Below, piece by piece: positions 25,118-34,326 of a DNA stretch of 64,000 bases. Position 1 is the first letter of the stretch; each line of letters opens with the position of its first letter. Below the pieces are notes generated by a model. The model was not told the DNA's origin, made no database searches, and saw only the letters and a list, made by a program, of their open reading frames with translations. The stretch is from Hydrogenophilales bacterium (lineage in GTDB: Bacteria > Pseudomonadota > Gammaproteobacteria > Burkholderiales > Eutrophovitaceae): the NCBI GenBank assembly GCA_902601765.1, contig CACKOO010000003.1:1-64000 (forward strand), in the 5' to 3' direction. Both the position numbers and the translations under genes were made by a program.

Positions 25118-26440
25118 ATGACAATTTTAGGCAAGTTTAAGTTTTTCTCTGCTCTCGTAGCTTCCGCTATGATGCTGTGTGGATTAACTTCTAACGCCCT
25201 TGCTGATGGACATTCAGGCATGGCTGTACCGAGTATTAAATCTTCGGTAGTCATGTCCGGACTTGAAAATCCATGGGATATGGCTTTTTTACCAGATGGA
25301 ACAATGTTTTTTACAGAGAAATGTAAAGGTCTCTCAGTGAGAACAACATCAGGTAAGGTTCACGCACTTTACGGAATGAAAGGTTCAAAAGGCTACAAAA
25401 GCTCCGGCTCCGATCTTTTCTGCGAAGGGCAAGCTGGAATGTTAGGAGTCGTTGCAGATTCTAAGTTCGCATCAAACCGTACACTTTATCTTTACTCTAC
25501 TTCTAATAAATATCATGGCTCCGGTTGCAAAACCAATTTCGAAAAATGCGACGGAAACATAGTTATGAAGTTTAAAGTTGCCAAAAACATGAAGAGTGTT
25601 TCTGGTCGGACTGACATCGTTACAGACATCCAATATAAGCCATTCAAGTCTGACCAACCATTTGGCGGACCAGGAGCGCACAATGGAGGTAGAATTCGTA
25701 TCGGACCAGGGGGATACCTATGGGTTGGAACGGGTGACCGACATAGAGGTCTTTGTCCACAAGACAATTCACTTCTTTGCGGTGTCGTGCTAAGAGTTGA
25801 CGGGGACGGTAACGCACATCCAGGAAATAATCCACCCGCTGGCGCTGACAATCGTATTTATACTTACGGGCATAGAAATGTTCAAGGTATTGATTTCCGT
25901 CCTAGCGATGGTAGAGCATTCACCGCTGAGCATGGACCATGGCATAACGACGAGATTACCGCATTGATCAATGGTGGTAACGGTGGTTGGGATCCCCACG
26001 AGAAGAGAGCTGGTAGAGGCGCTTGCCCTGATCAATATTGTGGGTATGAGCCTAACCAAATGGAAGGTGTCGACCCAGCGGTTCGCGCAGCTTACACCCC
26101 TATGAGTGATACTCGTTTCTCAGATCTAATGACCCCTGCATGGAACAATAATGGATTTTCTCAAGGTACTGGATCTGCTGCATTCTTAAAGGGTAGCAAT
26201 TGGGGTATTTATGAGAACCGGTTAAGTGCCGGAATCATGGGGATTGCTTTTGGTGATACACCCTCCGGTTCACGTATCGATATGTACGATATTGCTGCTG
26301 ATGGTTTATCAATCAGAAGTGTTGTTCGTATGCCTCTTGGATTCTCAAAGAGATTTCGTGGTCTAGTAATGGGACCAGATAACGCGCTATATGCTACAAC
26401 TGACGAAGGTGAGATTTACAAAATCACTGCCTCTAAGTAA
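25118..26440 (+). CDS. PQQ-dependent sugar dehydrogenase, soluble aldose/sorbosone dehydrogenase family
   Basis: A 440-residue periplasmic beta-propeller quinoprotein. Signal peptide 1-29 ends at ALA-DG. Family blocks: GLENPWDMAFLPDGTMFFTE, GAHNGGRIRIGPGGYLWVGT, YGHRNVQGIDFRPSDGRAF and AEHGPWHNDEITALINGGN, which carry the catalytic His and PQQ-contact Arg regions. It oxidises aldoses to lactones using PQQ and calcium. Several cysteines in the first half are more than usual for this family. It forms an operon with the upstream cytochrome c and ends in a strong terminator. No PQQ synthesis gene is visible in the window. Confidence 0.88.
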   Translation: MTILGKFKFFSALVASAMMLCGLTSNALADGHSGMAVPSIKSSVVMSGLENPWDMAFLPDGTMFFTEKCKGLSVRTTSGKVHALYGMKGSKGYKSSGSDLFCEGQAGMLGVVADSKFASNRTLYLYSTSNKYHGSGCKTNFEKCDGNIVMKFKVAKNMKSVSGRTDIVTDIQYKPFKSDQPFGGPGAHNGGRIRIGPGGYLWVGTGDRHRGLCPQDNSLLCGVVLRVDGDGNAHPGNNPPAGADNRIYTYGHRNVQGIDFRPSDGRAFTAEHGPWHNDEITALINGGNGGWDPHEKRAGRGACPDQYCGYEPNQMEGVDPAVRAAYTPMSDTRFSDLMTPAWNNNGFSQGTGSAAFLKGSNWGIYENRLSAGIMGIAFGDTPSGSRIDMYDIAADGLSIRSVVRMPLGFSKRFRGLVMGPDNALYATTDEGEIYKITASK

Positions 26441-26455
26441 GCTTCTAGAAACACA

Positions 26456-26490
26456 TACCCGCGTTATGAAAGTGACGCGGGTATTTTTTT
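26456..26490 (+). terminator. Rho-independent terminator of the cytochrome/PQQ dehydrogenase operon
   Basis: TACCCGCGT (26456-26464) pairs perfectly with ACGCGGGTA (26475-26483) over a 10-base loop and is followed by seven T. It starts 16 bases after the stop codon. Confidence 0.93.
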
Positions 26491-26523
26491 GCGTGTCTAG
26501 TCGGCTGCTTTTCTTATGAAATT

Positions 26524-27285
26524 TTATTGCAGTAAATCTGGCTGTTCAGCAACTATGCGTTGAAACAATGGTTGAAATGCAACCCATCCGCCGTAAGGTG
26601 AACCGACCTGATCCCTTGTCAACAAAGCATTTTTGTTATCGATTAGATTCGGCTTTCCTGCCGCCTCTGCAGCAAGCTGCGCTTGGCAGCTTCTTTCCAT
26701 AGTAATAAACCACCACGCAGCGGCATCAACAGTCTCCCCTACAGTTAAATTACCATGATTTGCCATAATAACCGCTTTGTTCTTACCTAAACAATCGGCT
26801 ATTCTATCGCCCTCATCTGTATCATATACTACACCGTTATACCCAGGATAGAAGACGTGATCTTGGTAAAACGCGCAAGCGTCTTGTGTTAATGGATCTA
26901 ATAGTCGGGCTAAGGTGGAGAAGCTCTTGCCATATACTCCGTGAGCATGCGCCGCCGCCACCACATCCTTTCTGGCCATATGAACTCGAGAATGTATAGC
27001 GAATGCTGCTGCATTACATGGAGCTCCTGATACAACTTCTCCGCGATGGTTGATTAGGGATAGGTTTGAAACCTTGATTTGACTAAAGTGGACTCCATAA
27101 GGGTTAACCCAAAAGCATTCTTTTTCGATGGGATCTCGAGCTGTAATATGGCCAGCAATCCCCTCATCAAATCCGCACTTTGAAAATAAACGAAAAGCTG
27201 CTGCTAACTTTTGCTTTATGTGTAGCCGTTCCTCTTTTAGGTTTTTAAAAACTGGCAACTCTGGTCGAAAAATTTCCATTCTCAT
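26524..27285 (-). CDS. Class II aldolase/adducin-family protein
   Basis: A 253-residue class II aldolase-fold protein. Zinc-ligand histidines are in VVAAAHAHGVYG and in VIMANHGNLTVG; the early GIAGHITARDP segment corresponds to the phosphate/substrate loop. Related enzymes are fuculose- or ribulose-phosphate aldolases, but this long-chain subgroup is usually uncharacterised and lies near acyl-CoA genes. It is followed upstream by a quinone oxidoreductase and a phosphotransferase gene on the same strand with gaps of 43 and 26 bases, so a three-gene operon is likely. The substrate is unknown. Confidence 0.85.
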   Translation of the reverse strand: MRMEIFRPELPVFKNLKEERLHIKQKLAAAFRLFSKCGFDEGIAGHITARDPIEKECFWVNPYGVHFSQIKVSNLSLINHRGEVVSGAPCNAAAFAIHSRVHMARKDVVAAAHAHGVYGKSFSTLARLLDPLTQDACAFYQDHVFYPGYNGVVYDTDEGDRIADCLGKNKAVIMANHGNLTVGETVDAAAWWFITMERSCQAQLAAEAAGKPNLIDNKNALLTRDQVGSPYGGWVAFQPLFQRIVAEQPDLLQ

Positions 27286-27328
27286 TTTTCAAGTCCCTTT
27301 TTTGTGACATTAATCTAGCGCTGCATAA

Positions 27329-28312
27329 TCATTCTTTTTCTGTAGTCAGTATCACTTTACCACTAACTTTTTTAAGTAATACTTCGTTTAAGGCATCTGC
27401 TGCTTTTTCTAATGGATATATCGCGTGAATGTGAGGTTTAATTTTTCCATCGGCAAACATTTGCATTAACTCTCTGTTATTAATACTATTCTCATTTATT
27501 TCCCTCTGAGTGAACTGTCCCCAAAACACGCCAACAATAGAGCATCCTTTCAATAATACTAAATTTAAGGGGATTTTGGGTATTTCCCCGGTTGCAAATC
27601 CTATTACTAAGTATCGTCCTTTCCATGCCATATCCCTAACGGCAAGCTGCGAAAATTTTCCACCTACCGGATCATAGATTACATCAACACCTTGCCCTTT
27701 TGTTATTTCTTTTACCCGCGACCGTAAGTCTTCAGTGGTATAGTTTATCAGCTCATGAGCACCATTTGCGCGGCAAACCGATAGCTTTTGATCACTCGAT
27801 GCTGCTGCAATTACTTTAGCCCCTATTGTTTTACCTAGCTGGATAGCAGACAGTCCAACACCTCCCGATGCTCCTAATACCAATAAAGTCTCTCCGGATT
27901 TTAACGCTCCACGATCTTTCAAAGCATGCATTGAAGTTCCGTAAGTAAGGACAAATCCCGCGGCATGAATGAAATCCATTTGGTCGGGAATTTTCATTGT
28001 CCGGTTGGCTTCAACTAATATTTCTTCCGCAAATCCTCCCCAAGTATTAAAGGCAATAACTCGATCACCCACTTTTACGTTCTCCACATTTGGACCTAAC
28101 TCTTTAATAACTCCAGCTACTTCTCCTCCTGGTGTAAAAGGAAATTCAGGTTTAAACTGATATTTCCCTTCAATTATCAAAGTATCAGGAAAGTTGACAC
28201 CGCAGGCCTTTACGCTCACGACCACTTCTCCCTCTCCCGGTTTCGGTGAATTAATTTGCTCAAGTACTAGCTTTTCCGGTGGTCCATATTCTTTACACAA
28301 AACAGCTCTCAT
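27329..28312 (-). CDS. NADPH:quinone oxidoreductase-like zinc-free MDR dehydrogenase
   Basis: A 327-residue medium-chain dehydrogenase of the quinone oxidoreductase group. GroES-like N-terminal part with VKACGVNFPDTLIIEGKYQF and GGEVAGVIKELG; Rossmann motif LVLGASGGVGLSAIQLGK near residue 145; INYTTEDLRSRVKEITKGQG and VDVIYDPVGG follow. Catalytic zinc ligands of alcohol dehydrogenases are missing, as expected for enoyl or quinone reductases. GTGAGG precedes ATG. It sits in an operon with a class II aldolase and an ACAD10/11-like kinase, so reduction of an enoyl-type intermediate is plausible. Confidence 0.88.
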   Translation of the reverse strand: MRAVLCKEYGPPEKLVLEQINSPKPGEGEVVVSVKACGVNFPDTLIIEGKYQFKPEFPFTPGGEVAGVIKELGPNVENVKVGDRVIAFNTWGGFAEEILVEANRTMKIPDQMDFIHAAGFVLTYGTSMHALKDRGALKSGETLLVLGASGGVGLSAIQLGKTIGAKVIAAASSDQKLSVCRANGAHELINYTTEDLRSRVKEITKGQGVDVIYDPVGGKFSQLAVRDMAWKGRYLVIGFATGEIPKIPLNLVLLKGCSIVGVFWGQFTQREINENSINNRELMQMFADGKIKPHIHAIYPLEKAADALNEVLLKKVSGKVILTTEKE

Positions 28313-28338
28313 TTTTATACCTCACTAAAAGAAATTAC

Positions 28339-29403
28339 TTAATCAACTCGCCTCAATATACTCTCAACTTGCTCCCAACCAGCGTCTCCAAGAGGCCGAG
28401 CTTTCTTTCCTTGCGCCTCGGCGTGTGCACTCGCAGCTGTTCCATCCTTAAAGCGTCCCATAATTCCCTGACAAATTGCACCAAGCCGGAACATATTATA
28501 AGCCGCGTAAAAATCAAAGTTAGGTATGTTTGTTCGTCTAGTGTGAGAGCAATACATCTCAAGATACTTTTTCTCATTTGGAATTCCAAGAGATTTGAGA
28601 TCCTCACCTCCGATCCCCCGAAATTGACTTTTTGTCAGTCTCCAATACATACAGTGGTATGCAAAGTCAGCTAATGGATGTCCAAGTGTGGACAGCTCCC
28701 AATCTAGTATCGCCAGTATCCTAGGCTTAGTAGGGTGAAAAATAACGTTATCTATACGATAGTCTCCGTGAACGATTGCGAACTCCTCATCATCAGGTAT
28801 GTTATCTGGCAACCATTTCATCAGGTTCTCCATAGATTCTATATGCTCCGTTTCCGACGCACGATACTGTTTAGACCATCGATTGATTTGTCGACTAATG
28901 TAATTTCCTGGCCTACCAAAATCATCCAAACCAATTTTTTTAAACTCGACCGAGTGTAATTTTGCAATAACACTATTTAGCTCACTGTAGATATCGTGCC
29001 GCGCGGTTTTTGTTAATTCTGGAAGCGTCTGATCCCAAAACACCCTTCCCTCCACATGCTCCATTATGTAAAACATGGTTCCAATTACAGAGTCATCCTT
29101 ACACAAAGCATAGGTTTTAGGAACTGGCACGTCGCTATCTTCCAAAGCTGAAATAACTCGAAACTCTCTATCTACGGCATGTGCTGAAGGTAATAGCTTT
29201 CCTGGTGGTTTTCTGCGTAAAACATATTTTTGTCCCCCAGCACTCAACCTGTAAGTTGGGTTCGACTGTCCTCCTTTGAATTGTTGGATATCTAGCACTC
29301 CGGAAAAATCTTTTACATTTTGCCGCATGTAGCGTTCTAGATTACCGACATCAAATTTATTACGATCAGAAACGGGCATGGTTCCTACAAATTGATCTTG
29401 CAT
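28339..29403 (-). CDS. ACAD10/11-type phosphotransferase (candidate 4-hydroxyacyl-CoA kinase)
   Basis: A 354-residue aminoglycoside-phosphotransferase-fold kinase. The start of the fold reads FKGGQSNPTYRLSAGG and VLRRKPPGKLLPSAHAVDRE; the catalytic loop is IVHGDYRIDNVIFHP and the metal site ILDWELSTLGHPLADF. These stretches match the kinase domain of ACAD10/11 and bacterial LvaA, which phosphorylates the hydroxyl of 4-hydroxyacyl-CoA, rather than antibiotic kinases. Its expected dehydrogenase partner is encoded at 5288-6544. GGAG precedes ATG. First gene of an operon with the quinone oxidoreductase and class II aldolase. Confidence 0.85.
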   Translation of the reverse strand: MQDQFVGTMPVSDRNKFDVGNLERYMRQNVKDFSGVLDIQQFKGGQSNPTYRLSAGGQKYVLRRKPPGKLLPSAHAVDREFRVISALEDSDVPVPKTYALCKDDSVIGTMFYIMEHVEGRVFWDQTLPELTKTARHDIYSELNSVIAKLHSVEFKKIGLDDFGRPGNYISRQINRWSKQYRASETEHIESMENLMKWLPDNIPDDEEFAIVHGDYRIDNVIFHPTKPRILAILDWELSTLGHPLADFAYHCMYWRLTKSQFRGIGGEDLKSLGIPNEKKYLEMYCSHTRRTNIPNFDFYAAYNMFRLGAICQGIMGRFKDGTAASAHAEAQGKKARPLGDAGWEQVESILRRVD

Positions 29404-29474
29404 TTTTTTCTCCGACCATCATTATGATTAGTTGACATGGTAAACTCTTATTCTATCGCTCAAAAGGAAAAATA

Positions 29475-30320
29475 ATGAAATTTTTTAAGGGTAAAGTTGC
29501 CGTCGTCACGGGAGGAGCTAGTGGCCTCGGTAGGGCCATGGCATTCCGCTTCGCAGAAGAAGGAATGAAAATCGTTATTGGTGATATTGAAAAATCATCT
29601 TTGGAAGAAACAGTTACAGCCTTTAAACAAAAAGGGTACGACGTAATGGGGAAGCTCTGTAATGTGGCTGAAGCAGAGGATGTAGAGGATTTAGCCAAAA
29701 GCACCGTGGAGAAATTCGGTGCAGTAGATGTGCTTTGTAACAACGCAGGTGTAAGTGCGACAGGAAGAGCATGGGAACATACCAAAGACGAGTGGGAATG
29801 GGCACTAGGAGTGAATGTTTGGGGCGTCATTCATGGGATAAGAGTGTTTACTCCTTTAATGCTGAATCAAAACACTGAAGGTCACATTATTAATACAGCC
29901 TCGGTGGCCGGTTTGCTATCACTCCCACAAATGAGTTTATATTGCCTTACAAAACACTCTGTAGTAACGCTAACAGAAAGCTTATATCACGATTTGAAAG
30001 AAATTAACGCGAAAATAAGCTGCTCCGTGTTGTGTCCAGCATATGTTCCTACAAAAATCTCAGAATCGGAAAGAAATCGTCCAGCTCAACAGGGAACTTT
30101 AAGGGTCAAGACTCAAGAAAATCTAGAAATGGAACAAAAGCTAAAGTATGCTGTTGAATCTGGAAAAATTACCGCTAAAGCTGTTGCAGACCTTGTTTTT
30201 GAGGGAATTTCTGATGATCAATTTTATATTCTAACTCACCCGAGGATTAAATCTACTGTTGAAATGCGGGTTAAAGATATATTACAAAATCAGCAACCCA
30301 CTAATACTTTTAGTAAGTAA
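29475..30320 (+). CDS. SDR-family oxidoreductase
   Basis: A 281-residue classical short-chain dehydrogenase with a longer C-terminus than Fab[21 protein letters not shown] at residues 9-28, [10 protein letters not shown] in the middle, and the active site [20 protein letters not shown] with Tyr-x3-Lys. Members of this branch are often annotated as carveol or steroid dehydrogenase-like. AAAGGAA precedes the ATG. It is divergent from the ACAD10/11-type kinase (71-base spacer), which is the arrangement expected for a joint pathway, and its stop lies four bases ahead of the prfC start. Confidence 0.84.
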   Translation: MKFFKGKVAVVTGGASGLGRAMAFRFAEEGMKIVIGDIEKSSLEETVTAFKQKGYDVMGKLCNVAEAEDVEDLAKSTVEKFGAVDVLCNNAGVSATGRAWEHTKDEWEWALGVNVWGVIHGIRVFTPLMLNQNTEGHIINTASVAGLLSLPQMSLYCLTKHSVVTLTESLYHDLKEINAKISCSVLCPAYVPTKISESERNRPAQQGTLRVKTQENLEMEQKLKYAVESGKITAKAVADLVFEGISDDQFYILTHPRIKSTVEMRVKDILQNQQPTNTFSK

Positions 30321-30324
30321 AATT

Positions 30325-31938
30325 TTGGATACTGAAGACACTCAATTAGCAAAAGAAGTCGCTAAAAGACGAACGTTTGCGATAATCTCGCATCCCGACG
30401 CAGGTAAAACTACTCTTACTGAAAAATTATTATTTTTTGGTGGAGCTATCCAAGAAGCAGGGACGGTTAAAGCCAGGAAAAGCGGACGGTTTGCAACCTC
30501 AGACTGGATGGCTATAGAAAAAGAAAGGGGAATTTCTGTTGCCAGTTCTGTTATGCAGTTTGAGTACAAGGACTACGTTATAAATCTTTTGGATACCCCA
30601 GGACATAGAGATTTCTCAGAGGATACTTACAGAGTTCTTACAGCAGTTGACTGTGCTCTAATGGTTATAGATTGTACAAAAGGAGTGGAACCACAAACCA
30701 TAAAATTACTTGAGGTTTGCCGTGCTAGAAAAACACCAATTATTACATTTATTAATAAACTAGACAGAGAGGGACGTAATCCTTTAGAACTAATTGATGA
30801 AATAGAAAATATTTTAAAAATACACTGTGTACCGATGACTTGGCCAATCGGGATGGGTAAAAGATTTGTAGGTATTTATGACTTAATAAAAAAACAAACA
30901 ATTTTGTACTCTGGACTATCCAATAGCGATTCGCTGAAAACAAAAATAGTTAAAGGTTTCGCGAAAACTGATCTTAAAAATACCAACGCTGTGGAAATAA
31001 GTGAAGCAGAGGAAGAAGTCAATCTAATACAATCGGACACTCTTAATTTCGAAAGAGAAGATTTTTTGTCTGGTGAATTATCTCCCGTCTTTTTTGGATC
31101 TGCAATGAACAATTTTGGTTTAGATAAAGTATTGGACATCTTAGTGGATGAGGCACCATCTCCTCTAGCTAGGGATTCTATTGAAAGGGCAGTTGAACCT
31201 AATGAGGTAAAATTATCTGCTTTTGTATTTAAAATACAAGCTAATATGGATCCACAGCACAGAGATCGAATTGCTTTTTTGAGACTTTGCTCGGGTACAT
31301 TTAAAAGAGGTATGAAACTATTTCATACTAGAACAAAAAAAGAGGTAAGAGCTAACCAAGTGGTTTCTTTTTTATCAAAACGAAGAGAAACAGTCGAGGA
31401 CGCCTGGCCTGGAGACATAATTGGTCTGATTAATCATGGTAATATCGATATAGGTGATACCTTCACTCAAGGGGAAATGATTACTTTCACAGGAATTCCC
31501 TATTTTGCTCCTGAACTTTTTAAAGGGGTAACACTTCGCGACCCATTGAAAAGTAAACAACTACAGAAGGGGTTGCAGCAACTTGGAGAAGAAGGTGCTA
31601 TTCAAGTTTTTAGGCCATTACTAGGCAATGAAATCATATTAGGTGCGGTGGGATTTTTGCAATTTGACGTTGTTTCTCACCGGCTTAAGTCTGAATATGG
31701 GGTGGACGCAACTACTAGGAATTTAAGTTTTTATGCGGCCCGATGGGTAACAAGTTCGGATAAGGAAAAATTGCTTGAGTTTAAACAACATCACTCCGCC
31801 AATCTTGCAAGTGACGCATCCAATAGTCTCGCTTTCTTGGCATCTTCAAAACCTAATCTTGATTTAACTATTGAGAGGTGGCCAAATATAGAGTTTCATT
31901 CTACCCGCGAACACGCCCAGAAAATATCGAGTAACTAA
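30325..31938 (+). CDS. prfC: Peptide chain release factor 3
   Basis: RF3 is the GTPase that removes RF1/RF2 from the ribosome after termination. The 537-residue product has [20 protein letters not shown] with the G1 loop, [14 protein letters not shown] (G3), [18 protein letters not shown] (G4), and the RF3-specific C-terminal blocks FMLN-like [17 protein letters not shown] and [20 protein letters not shown]. No ATG fits; TTG at 30325 gives a start close to that of other RF3 proteins. The ribosome site is weak, and the upstream SDR stop is only four bases away, so re-initiation may be used. It converges with the next gene at a 3-base gap. Confidence 0.95.
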   Translation: MDTEDTQLAKEVAKRRTFAIISHPDAGKTTLTEKLLFFGGAIQEAGTVKARKSGRFATSDWMAIEKERGISVASSVMQFEYKDYVINLLDTPGHRDFSEDTYRVLTAVDCALMVIDCTKGVEPQTIKLLEVCRARKTPIITFINKLDREGRNPLELIDEIENILKIHCVPMTWPIGMGKRFVGIYDLIKKQTILYSGLSNSDSLKTKIVKGFAKTDLKNTNAVEISEAEEEVNLIQSDTLNFEREDFLSGELSPVFFGSAMNNFGLDKVLDILVDEAPSPLARDSIERAVEPNEVKLSAFVFKIQANMDPQHRDRIAFLRLCSGTFKRGMKLFHTRTKKEVRANQVVSFLSKRRETVEDAWPGDIIGLINHGNIDIGDTFTQGEMITFTGIPYFAPELFKGVTLRDPLKSKQLQKGLQQLGEEGAIQVFRPLLGNEIILGAVGFLQFDVVSHRLKSEYGVDATTRNLSFYAARWVTSSDKEKLLEFKQHHSANLASDASNSLAFLASSKPNLDLTIERWPNIEFHSTREHAQKISSN

Positions 31939-31941
31939 TCT

Positions 31942-33144
31942 CTATCTGATGTTTTTTCTTATGAAGTCATCAATACGAGATATTCCAGATTCTATATCAT
32001 GGATGGAGGCGGCGTAACTAAATCTAATGTGTTGCTCTTTGTCTGACATGCTTTTCCCAAAATGAATGTCAGCTAAAACTGCGACTCCCGCCTCATTCAA
32101 TAAACGTTGTCGGAACTCTTCGGCATTTTCAATCCCAGTCATACGGCAAACTTCAGATACATCAGGCCAAGTGTAGAAAGCACCACCAGGTTTTAAGCAT
32201 GTCACCCCTGGCAATTGGTTGGTTAATTCAACAATGAGATTACGCCGGTCTAAAAAACTATCGCGCATGTTGTGTGCTTCTGTCTGGTTTCCGGAAAAAG
32301 CTGCTACTGCTGCCCACTGACTAATCTGTGACGCACATGATTCAGTGTTAGTTACCCATTTCGAGAAAACTGGCGCGAGAGTTTTGTTTACAGCAAAACC
32401 CAGCCTCCATCCTGTCATTGCCCAAGTCTTAGAAGCCCCATCAGAAAGGATAGTCCGATCTTGTATTTCCGGAAATTGCATCAATGATACAAATTTATCG
32501 TCGTAACATAACTGTGAATATATTTCATCTGCGAAAATCCAACACTGAGGATTTCTCATCAAAACCTCTACCACATCTTTCATATCTGTTATCGGAATAC
32601 TGCCCCCCGTTGGATTATGAGGCGAATTGATAATTACAAGTTTGGTCTTCTCATTAATTTTAGATTCCAATTCGTTTGCATCAAGGCTAAAGTGATTATT
32701 TTGGCTCAGCTTTATTGGAACCGGTACAGCACCCATTGCTTGAATTTGAGATTCATATATTGGAAATCCAGGAACTGGGTATATTACCTCATCCCCCACA
32801 CCGAAATCTGTTGTTGACAGGACACTATACATAATGAAAGGTTTAGCTCCCGCTCCTACAACAATATCTGTTGGTTCTACCCTCACTGATCGTGTTTTAA
32901 AGATATAGCTAGCTATTGCTTCCCTTAATTCTAATATGCCAGATGATGGAGTGTATCCGTGTTTTCCATCTTCGATGGCTTGTATACCGGCTGCTTTTAT
33001 ATGACTCGGTGTCTCAAAATCAGGCTGCCCTATACAAAAAGATATTATATCTTTACCCTTTCTAATCAGATCGTTAACTTCTGCGAGCACCACAAACGCA
33101 TTTTCTGTCCCTAAATTCTCGGAACGTTTAGATACTTTTATCAT
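31942..33144 (-). CDS. Class I PLP-dependent aminotransferase (aspartate aminotransferase-like)
   Basis: A 400-residue fold-type I aminotransferase. FCIGQPDFETPSHIKAAG near residue 37, VVIN-type block KLVIINSPHNPTGGSIP, FADEIYSQLCYD, and the Schiff-base site SDGASKTWAMTGWRLGF with Lys near 239. A final Arg in the FSYAAS region binds the substrate carboxylate. It transfers amino groups between aspartate or a related amino acid and 2-oxoglutarate in the cytoplasm. GGGAG precedes the ATG. It is followed upstream by tonB with a 22-base gap, so it may be read with the TonB operon. Confidence 0.88.
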   Translation of the reverse strand: MIKVSKRSENLGTENAFVVLAEVNDLIRKGKDIISFCIGQPDFETPSHIKAAGIQAIEDGKHGYTPSSGILELREAIASYIFKTRSVRVEPTDIVVGAGAKPFIMYSVLSTTDFGVGDEVIYPVPGFPIYESQIQAMGAVPVPIKLSQNNHFSLDANELESKINEKTKLVIINSPHNPTGGSIPITDMKDVVEVLMRNPQCWIFADEIYSQLCYDDKFVSLMQFPEIQDRTILSDGASKTWAMTGWRLGFAVNKTLAPVFSKWVTNTESCASQISQWAAVAAFSGNQTEAHNMRDSFLDRRNLIVELTNQLPGVTCLKPGGAFYTWPDVSEVCRMTGIENAEEFRQRLLNEAGVAVLADIHFGKSMSDKEQHIRFSYAASIHDIESGISRIDDFIRKNIR

Positions 33145-33166
33145 ATTTTCACAAACTCCCTTACAG

Positions 33167-33847
33167 TTACGGATCGATTATAAAAACAAAACTTTCATCT
33201 GCATAAAAACTGGTTCCATCTTTTTTGAAAATAAATTTTTCGGCTGCTTCAATAACAACTTTTTCAAAAACCCCTTGAGGTTCGGAAAAAATTAGTTTTA
33301 CGTTACTCACCGTTCCGTCTAACTCTACTTTCATGCGGACTTTTACTCGACCTTCAATTTTATCCTCCTCCGCGTCACGCGGATATTTAGGTTTAACTTT
33401 CTTTACCGGCTTAATATCTTGGAAAACTGAGGGTAACGGCGGCAGTTCAACTAGATCTTCCTCTTCATCAATTTCAGGCTCAGGTTTAGGTTTGGGAATT
33501 TGAATGTTTGCCGTAACCTCGTTAGGTAATGGTTCAATTTCGGCTAAAGGTATCTGTTCCATGTTTTCTATTATTTTGTTTTTTTTCTTTTCTTTTTTTT
33601 CTTCTAAATCTGGTACAGGAGGAGTTTCCTCTAAAATTGACGACTCTAAATTGACCGTCATTAGTGCGGTAATATCTGGTTCATTTTGTAAAAAGTTGAA
33701 TGGCCAATTAACAAAAAACAATAAAAATGGAATGAAGAATTCTAGGGAAAATGCAATGACTAAAGCCTTCCAGAAAGCCAAGTATCCCGGTTCATTATTA
33801 TTTTTTAAACCACACCAAAGCGGTTTTTTTATGGGCCTTCTGATCAT
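33167..33847 (-). CDS. TonB-family energy transducer
   Basis: A 226-residue TonB protein. Residues 1-26 are cytoplasmic and basic, 27-50 form the membrane anchor, then a Pro/Glu/Lys-rich spacer (about 65-150, with PKPKPEPEIDEEED) crosses the periplasm, and the C-terminal domain reads PKYPRDAEEDKIEGRVKVRM with DGTV. TonB passes proton-motive energy from ExbB/ExbD to outer-membrane receptors. Its ATG overlaps the exbD stop by four bases. Last gene of the operon binding protein - exbB - exbD - tonB. No TonB-dependent receptor is encoded in the window. Confidence 0.9.
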   Translation of the reverse strand: MIRRPIKKPLWCGLKNNNEPGYLAFWKALVIAFSLEFFIPFLLFFVNWPFNFLQNEPDITALMTVNLESSILEETPPVPDLEEKKEKKKNKIIENMEQIPLAEIEPLPNEVTANIQIPKPKPEPEIDEEEDLVELPPLPSVFQDIKPVKKVKPKYPRDAEEDKIEGRVKVRMKVELDGTVSNVKLIFSEPQGVFEKVVIEAAEKFIFKKDGTSFYADESFVFIIDP

Positions 33848-34260
33848 TTACCCTCAGCTCGAGCTGCAATAGCTACGCTATTTATTCCAGCACCTCGTAC
33901 GGTATCCATAACTGATATTAACCCCTCAAGCGAAGTATCTTTATCTCCAGCTATAATTATATCAAGTTTAGTCTCCTGTTTTAGGGACATTAATTTTTTC
34001 GTTAATTCTTCTGAGCCTATTTCACTTCCGTCTACTATTACTATTCCATCTTTATCTACCCCAATAGTTAGCGTAGATTTTTGTATATCTTGGGTAGTTT
34101 TTGACCCCGGAATCTCCATGGTTACCCCTGAACCATCGATCATTTTGAGCGTCACTATTACGAAGAAAACGAGAAGAAACATCATGATATCGATCATTGG
34201 AATGACTTCAACTCTCGCTTTTACTTGTGATGCTGGATTTATGCTTCTACGTAAATTCAT
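33844..34260 (-). CDS. exbD: ExbD/TolR-family proton channel subunit
   Basis: A 138-residue protein with one membrane helix (about 21-40) and a periplasmic domain. PMIDIMMFLLVFFVIV contains Asp24, the conserved proton-path residue of ExbD/TolR. The periplasmic part includes IIAGDKDTSLEGLISVMDTV and ends GINSVAIAAR, as usual. GAGG precedes ATG. With ExbB it forms the proton-driven motor for TonB; the overlap with tonB assigns it to Exb rather than Tol. Confidence 0.92.
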   Translation of the reverse strand: MNLRRSINPASQVKARVEVIPMIDIMMFLLVFFVIVTLKMIDGSGVTMEIPGSKTTQDIQKSTLTIGVDKDGIVIVDGSEIGSEELTKKLMSLKQETKLDIIIAGDKDTSLEGLISVMDTVRGAGINSVAIAARAEGK

Positions 34261-34326
34261 TTTTGTAACCTCGTTAGATCTGCAATTGATTCAAAGAAGA
34301 TTTTTAAACTTATTTTATGATGGCCT

